A model generated the notes under the pieces. It saw only the letters and a list, made by a program, of their open reading frames with translations, did not search any database and was not told where the DNA came from. A stretch of DNA of 64,000 nt from Cherax quadricarinatus (taxonomy: Eukaryota; Arthropoda; Malacostraca; Decapoda; Parastacidae): NCBI RefSeq assembly GCF_038502225.1, contig NC_091368.1:20718164-20782163 (forward strand), given 5' to 3'. Below, in pieces: positions 23,084 through 33,260 of the stretch (position 1 is its first letter; each line of letters begins with the position of its first letter). Both the position numbers and the translations under genes were made by a program.

Positions 23084-25690
23084 TCCCTCAACACTTCCCG
23101 ACACGCAGCACTCATTCAACACCTTCCAGCATCCAGCACTCGCTCAATACCTCACAGCATCCAGCACTCTCTGAACACCTTGCAGCATCCAGCACTCCTT
23201 CAACAACTTCCAGCATCCAGTACTCCCTCAACACCTTCCAACATTCAGCACTCCCTCAACGCTTCCCAGCAACAAGCATTTCCTCAACACTTCCCAGCAT
23301 CCAGCATTCCCTAAACACTTCCAGGTGTCCAGCACTCCCTCAACACCTTCCAGCACTACCGCAACACTTTAAAGCATTGAGCACTTCCTCAACTCATCCC
23401 AGGATCCCGCATTCCCTCATCAGTTCCCATCATCCAGCACTCCTTCAACACTTCCCAGCATCCAGGACTCTCTCAACTCTTTCCAGCTTCCATCACTCTC
23501 TCAATACCTCCCAGCATCCAGTACTCCATCAAAAGATTCCACCATCCAGCACTCCCTCAACAGATTCATGCATCCAGTACCCCTCAACAACTCCCAGCAC
23601 GCAGCACTAACTGAACACCTTCCAGTATCCAGCACTCCGTTAACACTAAAAGAATCTTTCACTCTTTTACACCTTCCAGTACCCAACACTCCCTCAACAC
23701 CATCCAGCACTCTCAACAGCTTCCAGGATTCTGCACTCTCTCAACACCTCCTGACATCCAGCACTCCCTCGTCGGATCCCAGCATCCAGCACTCCCACAA
23801 TACCTCCCAGCATCCAGGACTCTGACAACACTTTCCAGCATCTAGCACTCCCTCAACACTTCCCAGGTTCCAGTACTCACTCAACACTTCTCGGCTTCCA
23901 TCACTGCCTCAACAAGTCCCATTATCCAGCACTCTCTCAATATCTTCCAGCATCCAGCACACACTCAACACCTCCCAGCATCCTGCACTACCTCAACACC
24001 TTCTTGCATCCAGCACCTCCTCAAAACCTTCCAAAATCCAGCATTCCCTCAACATCTTATAGCATCCAGCACTCCGTTTACACCTCCCTGCATCAAGCAC
24101 TTTCTCAACACCTCCCAGCATTCAGTAATTCCTCAACACCTTCCAACATCCAGCACTCCCTCAACACCTTCCAGCATCCAGAATACCCTCAACACTTTCC
24201 GGTATTTCACATTCCCTCAACGCTTCCGTCAATCAGCACTCCCTAAACACTTCCCAGCATCCAACACTCTTACCACACCTTCCAGCACTCTCTCAACACT
24301 TCCCAACGTCCAGCACTTTCTCAATACCTTCCAACATCTAGCATTCCCTCAATACTTCAAAACATCCAACACTCAACACCTTACAGCTTCCAGCACTCCC
24401 TCCACACCTCCCAGCATTCAGCAATTCCTCAACACCTTACAGCTACCAGCACTCTGTCAACATTTTCCAGCATCCAGCACTCCCTCCTAACTTCTCAGAA
24501 TCCAGCACTCCCTGAACACTTCCCATTATCCAACGCTCCCTCAACACCATCTAGAATCCAGCAACCGCTCAACATCTTCAAACATCAGCACTCGCTCAAC
24601 ACTTCCAAGCATCCATAACTTCCTTAACACCTCCCAGCATCCAGCACTCCCTGAACGCCTTCCAGCATCCAGCACTTCCTGAACACATCACAGCATCCAT
24701 CACTCCCTCAACACCTCCCCAGGATGTAGCACTTCCTCAACACCTCACAGCATGCAGCATTTCCTCAACAGCTCACAGCATCCAGCACTCCCTCAACACC
24801 TCCCCAGGATGTAGCACTTCCTCAACGCCTCACAGCATCCAGCATTCCCTCAGCACCTGCCAGAATCCAACACTCATTCAATACCTTCCACCATCCAGCA
24901 CTCCCTCAACACCTCCCATCATCCAGCACTCCCTCAACTCTTCCCAGCATCTATGACTCTCTCAACTCTTTCCAGCATCCATCACAACCTCAATACCTCC
25001 CAGCATCCAGTACGTCATCAAAAGTTTCCACCATCCAGCACTGCCTCAGCAGATTCATGCATCCAGTACCCCTTAACAACTCCCAGCACGCAGCACTAAC
25101 TCAACACCTTCCAGCATCCAGCACTCCGTTAACACCTAAAAGTATCCTTCCATCCCTCACACCTCCCAGTACCCAACACTCCCTAAACACCTTCCACCAT
25201 CCAGCACTCCCTCAGCACCCTCCACCATCCAGCACACTCAACAGCTTCCAGCATTCCACATTCCCTCAACACTTCCCATCAAGATCTCTCTCAACACCTC
25301 TCAATATCCAGCACTCCCTCAAAACTTCCCAGCATCCAGAACTCTCTCAACACCTACCAGCACGCAACACTAACTCAACACCTTCCAGCATCTAGCACTC
25401 CATCAACACCTTCCAACATCTAGCACTTCCCAGCAACCAGCATTTCCTGGACACTTCCCAGCATCCAGCACTCCCTAAACATTTCCCAGTATTCAGGACT
25501 CCCTCAACAGTTCCCAGCATCCAGCACTCTCTCATCACTTCCCAGCATCCAGCACTCTCTCAACACTGCCAAAAAACCAGCACTCTCTTAACACCTCTAA
25601 ACTTCCTGCATCCCCTCAACAACTTCCAGCATCCAGCACTCCCTGAGCACCTTCCAGCATCCAGTACTCCCTCAACACTTCCAATATCCA
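23084..25690 (+). repeat. 28-bp minisatellite, forward orientation, block 5
   Basis: Forward units again. Segments around 23540-23660 and 25025-25150 share the same unusual unit order (gattcatgcatccagtaccc, then aactcccagcacgcagcact, then an extra act-a-aa stretch), so part of the array was duplicated about 1.49 kb apart. The block ends at 25690 in another turn-around (atccag-tg-ctggat). Confidence 0.93.
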
Positions 25691-25890
25691 GTGCTGGATG
25701 GTATGAAGTGTTGAGGGAGTGCTGGATGATGGAAAGTGTTGAGAGAGTGCTGGATCCTGGGAAGTTTTGATAGACTGCTGAAAGCACTCCGTTAACACTT
25801 CCCTGTATCTATCAATCTCTCAGCACCTCCCAGTATCTAGCAATCTCTCAACACCTCCCTGCAACCATCAATCCCTCAACACCTCCCACG
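25691..25890. repeat. 28-bp minisatellite, short reverse then forward blocks
   Basis: 25691-25780 is three reverse units. 25781-25890 switches back to forward units (ctccgttaacacttccctgt, then caatctctcaacacctccc). This is the last part of the 10.7-kb minisatellite region. Confidence 0.9.
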
Positions 25891-25914
25891 ACTACACTCA
25901 ATCACTCCCTGACA

Positions 25915-26030
25915 CTGATGCTGCTACTCGTACTACTGCATCTGGTGCTGCTAATACTGATGCTTGTGATGGTGCTGCTGGTACTGCTTCTGCCGGTGCT
26001 TCAGCTGCTGCTGGTGATAAAGGCAGTGGA
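25915..26030 (+). repeat. Degenerate GCT/CTG triplet stretch
   Basis: Triplet-rich sequence (gctgctgg, ctgatgctgctact and similar) just outside the 28-bp array. It has no gene context. Confidence 0.7.
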
Positions 26031-26799
26031 AGTGACAGGAGGTGAGAGGAACACTATATAATAAATCTTATTTCCTCTGGCAGACATAACAGCCAACTGG
26101 TCCTCGAGAGATTGGGACCCGTGTCAGGATTCTGTCCTGGCGATCTCCCAGACACAATGTTATTTCACACAAGGATGTATTCATTTGTGAGTAACGCTCG
26201 ACTTGTCGTTCCACACAGTCGCTGATAGCGGCAATGCTCTCCGCATGTTGTGTGTGTGTGTGTTTGTTGCTTTTTCCCTGGTGGTCGTTGCGTGAGGGAA
26301 TGGTCAGCAATTAACCAGGGAGGTTTGTATCCAGCGAATTTGGTCGTTAAACCCAGTTGGTCGTTAAATGGAGGAAGGCTCAGTTTTTCTTTGTCGTTAT
26401 CCGAAATTCCACAAGTCGACATTTCGTTAAACGAATGATGCCCGTACTGCAGCTAGAACTACCACTTCCTTCTTTTCTCGCCAACTGCGGCATAGTCTTA
26501 AGGTCTTATGTACTTTTTTGGCCCAGTTTTGAGATGGAAAAGTTCCAAAATGGACCTAAAAGACATCCAAATTTTCCTGTTTTAAGTGCGCATTCAAGAA
26601 TACTGCTCTATGCCATGGTACCATTAACACAAATGTCGCAGTCGTTCTTTAATCTCCAAAAACTGCTGTGTTATTACACTATCAATCTGTAAATAAATAA
26701 GATTCATGTTTCTCCTGAAAGTCATTTCTGTCAAATTCTTGTCAAATTTAAGACCTTAAGCTAATGTCCACTGGAAACTTTAGCAGATTTTACGAAATA
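26031..26799. other. Spacer, nothing identified
   Basis: Mixed-composition sequence with a short (GT)n run at 26248-26262 and overlapping motif-less frames on both strands. I could not assign any element or gene. Confidence 0.5.
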
Positions 26800-27242
26800 C
26801 ATGTACTGTGTAAACCATACCCCCGGCCGGGATTGAACCCGCGGTCATAGAGTCTCAAAACTCCAGCCCGTCGCGTTAGCCACTAGACCAGCTAGCCACA
26901 TAAGATTCATCCAACTAGGTATATTTCTACACCATAGGAAAGTTAGCACAGGCACCTCTGTTGACGGCAGTGAAAGGACTTGAGCTAGAGTTCGTCACGG
27001 CCACGCTAGCTGGAGATTCGTCTGTAAAAAACTTGCATTTGTGGTCACAGAGGTGCCTGTGCTAACTTTCCTATGGTGTAGAAATATACCTAGTTGGATG
27101 AATCTTATGTGGCTAGCTGGTCTAGTGGCTAACGCAACGGGCTGGAGTTTTGAGACTCTATGACCGCGGGTTCAATCCCGGCCGGGGGTATGGTTTATTT
27201 GCAATCGTGTCATTACGATTTCTTAAGTCATGTACTGTGTAA
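26800..27242. mobile_element. Foldback tRNA-derived SINE with target-site duplication
   Basis: Two tRNA-like heads in opposite orientation. On the minus strand the B-box-like ggttcaatccc is at 26839-26829; on the plus strand the same word is at 27169-27179, with an A-box-like ctagctggtctagtggct at 27113-27130. The arms 26811-26961 and 27047-27197 are inverted copies of 151 bp with about one mismatch, around an 85-bp core. A short tail (tttgcaatcgtgtcattacg) follows the right arm. The whole unit is bracketed by the 14-bp direct repeat catgtactgtgtaa (26800-26813 and 27229-27242), so it inserted as one piece. RNA polymerase III promoters of this type drive SINE transcription; no protein is encoded. 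A related single-orientation copy is at 54915-55085. Confidence 0.88.
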
Positions 27243-28013
27243 GTCCAACTGACAATGTTTCACTCACTTGACGTAAAAATATGCGCAATACTGAGTAGAG
27301 GATAAGTCATAAATACACGAGGAAATAAAACAATGATCGATTTAAATTGTGAAGATTGAACAATGCAAATATTCTTAAACCTCAAATTAGTTTACAATGT
27401 TCTAACAATTTAGGATATACTAACAAGGGCTTCTGAGTAATGCAAAACTAACCAGTTATATAAGAGATGAGTGACACTAGTATCTGGAGTAAAATAAGAT
27501 TTTTCTGCTGCTTATACATCCTTTAAAGGGCAGGCATTATTAAAGTTTTGCCTGACAGCATCAGAAATATGAAGTCGTGGGATCGAGCTAGAAGTAGCAG
27601 GAACAATGTTTCTTGGAATAGCACCTGTATGATCTAGTCGACTAATTTCGAATCCCATTGGTTGAGAAACTGGAAGATAAATTGTTTAAGCAGAGATCTT
27701 AACGGAGGAAGCATCATCAAACTGATGCCTGAAAACATGCAAGAAGATGGGGACGTGAAGTGCAAAAGTGCGATTTAAATTATATTTTGTTATTGAATTA
27801 TAAAGATAAAGTATCCATTCATGTCTTTTAACATTTAAAAAAGCTTTTTTTTTTATATTTACTAATTTTCTGGAGCATTCACGATTTTTAAGCATCAATT
27901 TTTCGGAAAAATTTAAGTGAAAATTCAAAAGTTTAAGAGTAAAGAAGTCTTAAAAAAGTTACTCTTTAAACTTATTGTGTCACAATTTTATACCAACACT
28001 CAATAACAGATTT
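27243..28013. other. AT-rich spacer, nothing identified
   Basis: AT-rich sequence. An 80-residue minus-strand frame at 27928-27686 has no recognisable motif and low-complexity flanks, so I do not call it a gene. Confidence 0.5.
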
Positions 28014-28164
28014 CACTACTGTGGTACAGCACTAATCTCACTACTGTGGTACAGCACTAATCTCACTACTGTGGTACAGCACTAATCTCACTACTGTGGT
28101 ACAGCACTAATCTCACTACTGTGGTACAGCACTAATTTCACTACTGTGGTACAGCACTAATCTC
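28014..28164 (+). repeat. 25-bp tandem array, six copies
   Basis: Six nearly identical head-to-tail units, cactactgtggtacagcact plus aatct, with a single atttc variant in the fifth. This is a recent local expansion in AT-rich sequence. Confidence 0.95.
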
Positions 28165-28384
28165 AAAAATATTCTGCCCCTTCAACAAAAGGTTGAGGAC
28201 AATAGAAAAACAAAACACTCAAATTCATTGATAAAATGTTTTCCCAGAAGGAATTTTCTGAATAAGCATTGAAAATTTAGTAGACATTTGTGATCTTTTA
28301 ATAAACTCCAGACTTATAGTTACATATATTTGAAGTGTTCATTATTATTACTCTTATTATTATTCACAAATAACGCGAATATAG

Positions 28385-28700
28385 GAAATAGGAGCTCACG
28401 ACGACGTTTCAGTCAGAAAAGTGGCGGACATTAGTCCGCCATGACCAGGGTCCTGGCACCAGTCGAAATTTTGCCATGAGACCAGAAAAGTGTGAGGCAG
28501 CCAGTATATATAAGCAAGCTTGACGAGGACGGCACCAAGATAGGTAGAAAGGGAAGTATTAGTAGTGGTAAGGTAGGTAGAGGTAGTAGAAGGAATAGTG
28601 GTAGTATAAAATAGGGATTTTAGTGCCAAGAGAGAGAAAAGGGAGTGATGGGAGGTAATAGGAAGCATTCTGGTCCGATCCAAGGAAGCGGAGGGCAGAT
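28385..28700 (+). repeat. Dispersed non-coding repeat
   Basis: Begins with gctcacgacgacgtttcagt, which matches the core word of the repeats at 6985, 53255 and 55465, then runs through a hairpin-like gtggcggacattagtccgcc and a purine-rich (tagtagtgg, aggtagaagg) tract. It has no credible frame. It is probably one member of the same family of palindromic repeats; the class is unknown. Confidence 0.55.
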
Positions 28701-29130
28701 CTAATTACATGAATCAAGAACCACTCACTAGTATCAAGGAAGATCCTGAACTATTTAAATATACTGAAAATCTGTGTATTATTTGGTGTTTATCCGACAG
28801 TTTAAAACATAATTATTAATATGAATTATTGAATTATTATTAAACCAAGGGTATATATTTTTCATTATATACGAGATAATATTTTGAACATTTGTTTTTA
28901 TAAACATTTTTCCTCAAAACTTAAATGTAATTGAATGAAATAGCTGGCATGTTTATTTGTAATTCTGAGTAAGTTGTGAAGGTGCCTCCACCACCACATA
29001 CACTGAAAACTTGGAACAAAAGCGGTGGGCGTGGCTTTCCCCTACCCACTCAGAGAGTTCAGAAGACGGTTGCTGCAGACACTGTGAGGACACTAACTAA
29101 CCCGCTGTGTCTCATTAATACTAACTACAT
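28701..29130. other. AT-rich spacer, nothing identified
   Basis: No motif-bearing frame, tandem repeat or RNA signature was seen. Confidence 0.5.
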
Positions 29131-29205
29131 ACCTGGAGTTTACCTGGAGAGAGTTCCGGGGGTCAACGCCCCCGCGGCCCGGTCTGTGACCAGGCCTCCT
29201 CATGC
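29131..29205 (-). mobile_element. 3'-end fragment of a LINE family (minus strand)
   Basis: GC-rich block ccgggggtcaacgcccccgc and ggtctgtgaccaggcctcct. The same block closes the LINE remnant at 35943-36595 (minus) and occurs on the plus strand at 55194-55260. Only the terminal 75 bp are present, so the copy is severely 5'-truncated. A short duplication (acctggag-ttt-acctggag) lies at its outer end. Confidence 0.75.
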
Positions 29206-29301
29206 TGACACTTTTTTAAACATAAGGTCAGTTTTAATGACGTAAGATTTCTCTATTGTTCCGTAACTGCAGCCTATGTCCAAGTTTTGATGATATTGAG
29301 G

Positions 29302-29336
29302 ACACACGTCCTTGTTCCTCGAACAAGGACGTGTGT
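29302..29336. other. Perfect 16-bp hairpin with 3-nt loop
   Basis: acacacgtccttgttc, loop ctc, then the exact reverse complement. Nothing around it identifies a gene. The stem is longer than a histone 3' stem-loop and is not followed by a T-run. Confidence 0.85.
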
Positions 29337-29867
29337 GAATCTGCTGTATTTCGCAGTGACACATAATGCTACAGAGCAGTATGTGTCTTAGTGTATCTTT
29401 TATTTGTACTATATGGACAGACTGTGTGTTTACATTAAGTGAACCATGTGTCCTCAATTACCCCACGATGCGTTTTGGATAATGTTATTTATATCTGGTG
29501 AATTAGCCTATATTTCTTAACTGTCGCTGTGATCACTGAGTAAACTGAGTAAACTTTCCTAGTTTTGTGCACTCAGCTGCTTGTAACATGAATAGATATT
29601 GTCTCAGTTTTGAACTCTTAGTGTCTATATAATTATTTTTGTAAATTCATCTTGGCCACTTAAAATTTGAACTCATTTGTACCGTACTGGTTTATGGTTG
29701 TGATTTGCGTAAATTTTACTTTTGTTACTAGAGTTAGTACGTAATTTCATTTAAATGTTTTATCCTGTGACAACTATTTCTCATAAAGTAGATTCTTGTG
29801 AGATGAAAATTTCTGTTTTTTTTTTTAATTTTCATATGACTTAACAAATCTCCGAGGGAAATAAGAA

Positions 29868-30172
29868 CATAAGAGCATAATAAAGACGAAACACTGCAGC
29901 AGGCCTACTGGCCCATGCGAGGCAGGTCCAAGTCTCCTACCGGTTTAAGTCAATGACCCAACCAAGTCAGGTCAGGTTACATTCTCTTAAGGATGGAGCA
30001 CAATATCAGGCCTACTAGCACAAGCTAGTCAGGTCTAACTCACCCCACCCACACTAACCTATTTTTTAAAACTACACAACGTTTTTGCTTCTATGACGGT
30101 ACTCGGGAGTTTGTTCCACTCATCCACAAACCATTGCTGCGAGTCCTGTCTTGGCTAAATATTTTTAGCCCG
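29868..30172 (-). mobile_element. CR1-like LINE copy D: 3' end (part of the D/E copy)
   Basis: On the minus strand this matches the end of copies A and C: gacaggactcgcagcaatgg, then GTGGATGAGTGGAACAAACT and the 3' UTR with ggacctgcctcgcatgggcc, finishing at a ttatgttcttattt tail (29868). Its 5' edge at 30167-30172 is AGCCCG (plus strand), exactly where the Jockey element starts. The missing sequence continues at 34959-35424. It encodes only the last residues of the RT. Confidence 0.88.
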
Positions 30173-30507
30173 AACGAACGAACGAAAGTTCAGGTAAGAT
30201 CCCAAATGGGATGAGCGGGGAAGACGGGACAGACGAAGAATAGTGCTGGAGAGGAGTGTTCTTAGTCGTAGAAATAGAGCCAGGGCTTAACCCAGCAGCA
30301 AAGGCGATCGTGGGACAGATATTGAAAAGAGAAATTCCGGTTCTTCTGTTGGGACTCCGGTGGGGTGAGCTGGGAGTAAGGGACTTGCGACGTTTAGAGC
30401 TAGAGAGGAGTGCAGAACTGAGTCATGTCTTAACCCAAAAAAGCTGAGGCGAACGTGGGTCAGAGAATGGTACCTGTCTTAGAAGGTACCTGTCAGCGGA
30501 TCCAAGG

Positions 30508-33260
30508 TTATTTGTAAGTAGGGTTAGGAGCAGGATCATGCAAGGAGTAGAAAAGGTTGTGTTGGTTTGTGGGTCTGCGAATGTCTTCGTCAAGGAGAGA
30601 GGTCCAGTAGTCATGTCGTGTCTCAAGTTTGTCTATCTGTCTGTCACTGAGCCTCTTCCAGTACAGATTCAGCGCAGGGACGCCTAACTGGGCATGGAGA
30701 GACTCGCTTGTGGCGAAGTCCTCCCATCTGATATCAAGCACCCAGCGCAGCGCCTTGTTCTGGACACGCTGCAGTTTAAGTAAGTTTGTTTTTGCTGCAA
30801 GAGAGAGGGCTAGAGGAGAGTAAGTTATCAGAGGACGTATTAGGGATTTGTAGAGGTGTAGTTTGGTGCGTTGAGAGGCATGTTTCAGCTTGTAGAGGCC
30901 CGCAAGGGCCTTACTAGCTATTGCATGCCTTGAGTGAATGTGTCCGTGTAAACGAAGAAGGTAGTCAAGATTAAGCCAAGGACAGTGACAGATTGTGTGA
31001 TAGGGAAGTAAGTGCGGGTGTCAGCTGTTCTGAGTTCGACAGGTAATGGAGGATCACGTTTCCTGTAGTTAAAATACGTAATGCTGGATTTTGCTGCATT
31101 GGTTTTGATCCTCCATTTTTGTTCCCAGATGGCTATCCTTTCAACCTCATTTTGTGTTTTGTGTGTGAGTGTATCTATATTGGCATGAGTGATAAGTTGT
31201 GTAATGTCGTCTGCATAGGCTAGTGTGAGGGAGTTGTGGTATATAGGTGTTGGAATGTCGTTAGTGTATAAAATGTAGAGGGTAGAGGAGAGGACAGATC
31301 CCTGGGGTACTCCAGCATTTAGTGTGAAGTAGTCAGAGTAACAGCCTTGGAATTTTATTCTCATGGTACGGCCGTCTAGGAAGTTGCAGAGGAGTTTACG
31401 AGTATTGAGAGGCAGGTTGAAGTTAGTGCAGAGTTTGTACTTGAGTCCCTCGTGCCACACAGTGTCAAAAGCTTTTTCAACGTCTTTTGCAACCAGGGCT
31501 GTCCTGTTTCTTTGTTTTGTGTTTATGTGGATGTAGTTGAGAATGATGTTAATGGCATCCTGTGTGGATCTGTGTGTTCTGAAGCCAAACTGGCCATCTG
31601 AAAGTAGAGAATTATGTTCCAGGTATCTGCGAAGGCGATGATTAATGAGTTTTTCAAAGAGTTTTCCTAAAGTTTCGAGGAGGCTGATAGGGCGATAGTT
31701 TCTAGGGTCAGAGTGGTCTTTAATGGGTTTAGGAAGGAGGATAGCAGTAGCAGCTTTGAAGAGGGAAGGGAAGTATCCAGAGGCAAGGGAGGCATTGAGG
31801 AGGTTTGTGTAGGCAGTAATGATAGAGTCAGGAAGGTGTTTCAGGATAATATGGTTTAGGCCAGAGGCACCAGGAGCCTTTGGAGGAAGATGTCTGAGGA
31901 GAGTTTTAATGTCTGTGTTGGTGAAAGGAGTGTCGAGTTCTTGGGAGGAGGTAAGAGTGTCTAGATGTATGTGGCTGTCTGGTGTTGTTTCTTGTGTGTG
32001 TGCAGTGTTCCAGTGTTCTATGTTCTGAATGTGTTGAATAACGTTAGGGCGAGGTGGGTGAGGGTGGAAGATGTTCTCCCAGATGTGTTTGAAGATGTTG
32101 GTAGCAGCCTGTGGGTCTGAGATGTATGTGTTGTTGTGGGTGATGTGTTTGAATTTGTTGGTGGGAGTAGTGCCTCTGATTTTTTTGATAAAGTTCCAGA
32201 AGGCTTTAGTGTTTTTAACACGCTGCCTGTCCGCTTGTTGTATTAGTCGTGACCAGTGATTGTTGTGGTCTTGGTCTAGGCTGTGTAAAATGTTGTTTCT
32301 AAGGTAGGTGAGATCTAATCGGACTTGATTAAATCTGTGTGTGTTGTAGAGGAAGCGGTTGTGGTAGCAGATAATTAGTCTTCTTGTTCTGAGTGACGGT
32401 TTGAAGGAATAACGAGTGGTGTGAGTTTTCTTTGGTATTGCGATGTTGGCTGCTTGTGTAATGGTGTCCTGGATGAGATCAAGTTGAGTATCGATGTCAG
32501 AGATAGGTTTGTTGTTGTAGTCATAGGTGAGGTTAATATTGTCTATGTGTTGTTTGAAAGCATCCCAGTCAGCGTTCTTGTAGGAGAATGAAGGTGTGGT
32601 TGGAATGAGGATAGGGTTGGAGGAGATGTGTAAGATGACTGGGATGTGATCAGAGCCTGTAATAGGGCCAGGTGAGATGAAATGTTGAAATAGAGAGCTG
32701 GCTTGGTTTGCCAGAATGATGTCTGGTTTGCCTTGGCCCGTGTGGTTGAAGAAGGTATTGAAGTCTGGGCCAAGATGAATTAGGTGTTTATGGTTTGTGA
32801 AGTTGAGTAATTGGTGACCAAGTTGGTTGTTACTGGTGTGATGAAAGGCAGTGTGTTTGGCATTCATGTCAGCTAGTAGGTAAGTTGGTGTGTTGGTGTA
32901 GTTGAAGACTAAGGAGAGGTCGTGTATGTTGAGAGTAGTGTTTGGGCGAGCATAGGTGGTGAAAAAGATAAAGGGGCCAAGGTGGGTGTGTATTCTGACC
33001 GCAAGACAGTGTTGGTGAATAAAAGGGATTGGGAGAAATTCATGTTTTATGTTGGAATTGACAAGGATGGCAACCCCATCGTGGGGATCATAGGGGGACT
33101 GTAGTGCAGTATAACCATAATGGCGGATACATTGAGGGGCTTTGAGGCAGGTACTGTTTAGCAAAACAATATCTGGCCTCTCTGCTTCAAGGAGCTCGGC
33201 CAGTAGGTGTCTAATTGTAAAGTAAGAACGTACGTTGAACTGAATAACCTTAAACGTGAT
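30508..33260 (-). pseudogene. Jockey-type ORF2: endonuclease and reverse transcriptase
   Basis: The frame opens straight after the ORF1 stop with ITFKVIQFNVRSYF, the start of the EEP endonuclease. It continues through ILLNST-type sequence, LLADMNAKHTAFH and GSDHIPVI (about 33000-32640). The RT follows: LPPKAPGASGLNHIILKHLP, NYRPISLLETLGKLFEKLI, VEKAFDTVWHEGL (motif A), [19 protein letters not shown] and YADDITQL (31219-31208; catalytic Asp pair intact). One base is out of register near 30975: the frame ends at 30918 but the C-terminus continues in another frame (DYLLRLHGHIHSRHAIASKAL, then LDIRWEDFATSESLHAQLG) to a stop near 30508. Without that slip the protein would be about 920 residues, normal for Jockey ORF2. 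No ATG lies between the ORF1 stop and the first endonuclease motif. The VPQGSVLS and YTNDIP style points to the Jockey clade. Confidence 0.92.

Noticed and set aside
26829..27180. Functional tRNA genes
   Set aside because: The promoter boxes are present, but the anticodon arm does not fold into a normal 7-nt loop, and the sequences lie in a dispersed element with a tail and target duplication.
27686..27928. 80-residue minus-strand gene
   Set aside because: Motif-less frame in AT-rich DNA, with no promoter, neighbour or similarity I recognise.
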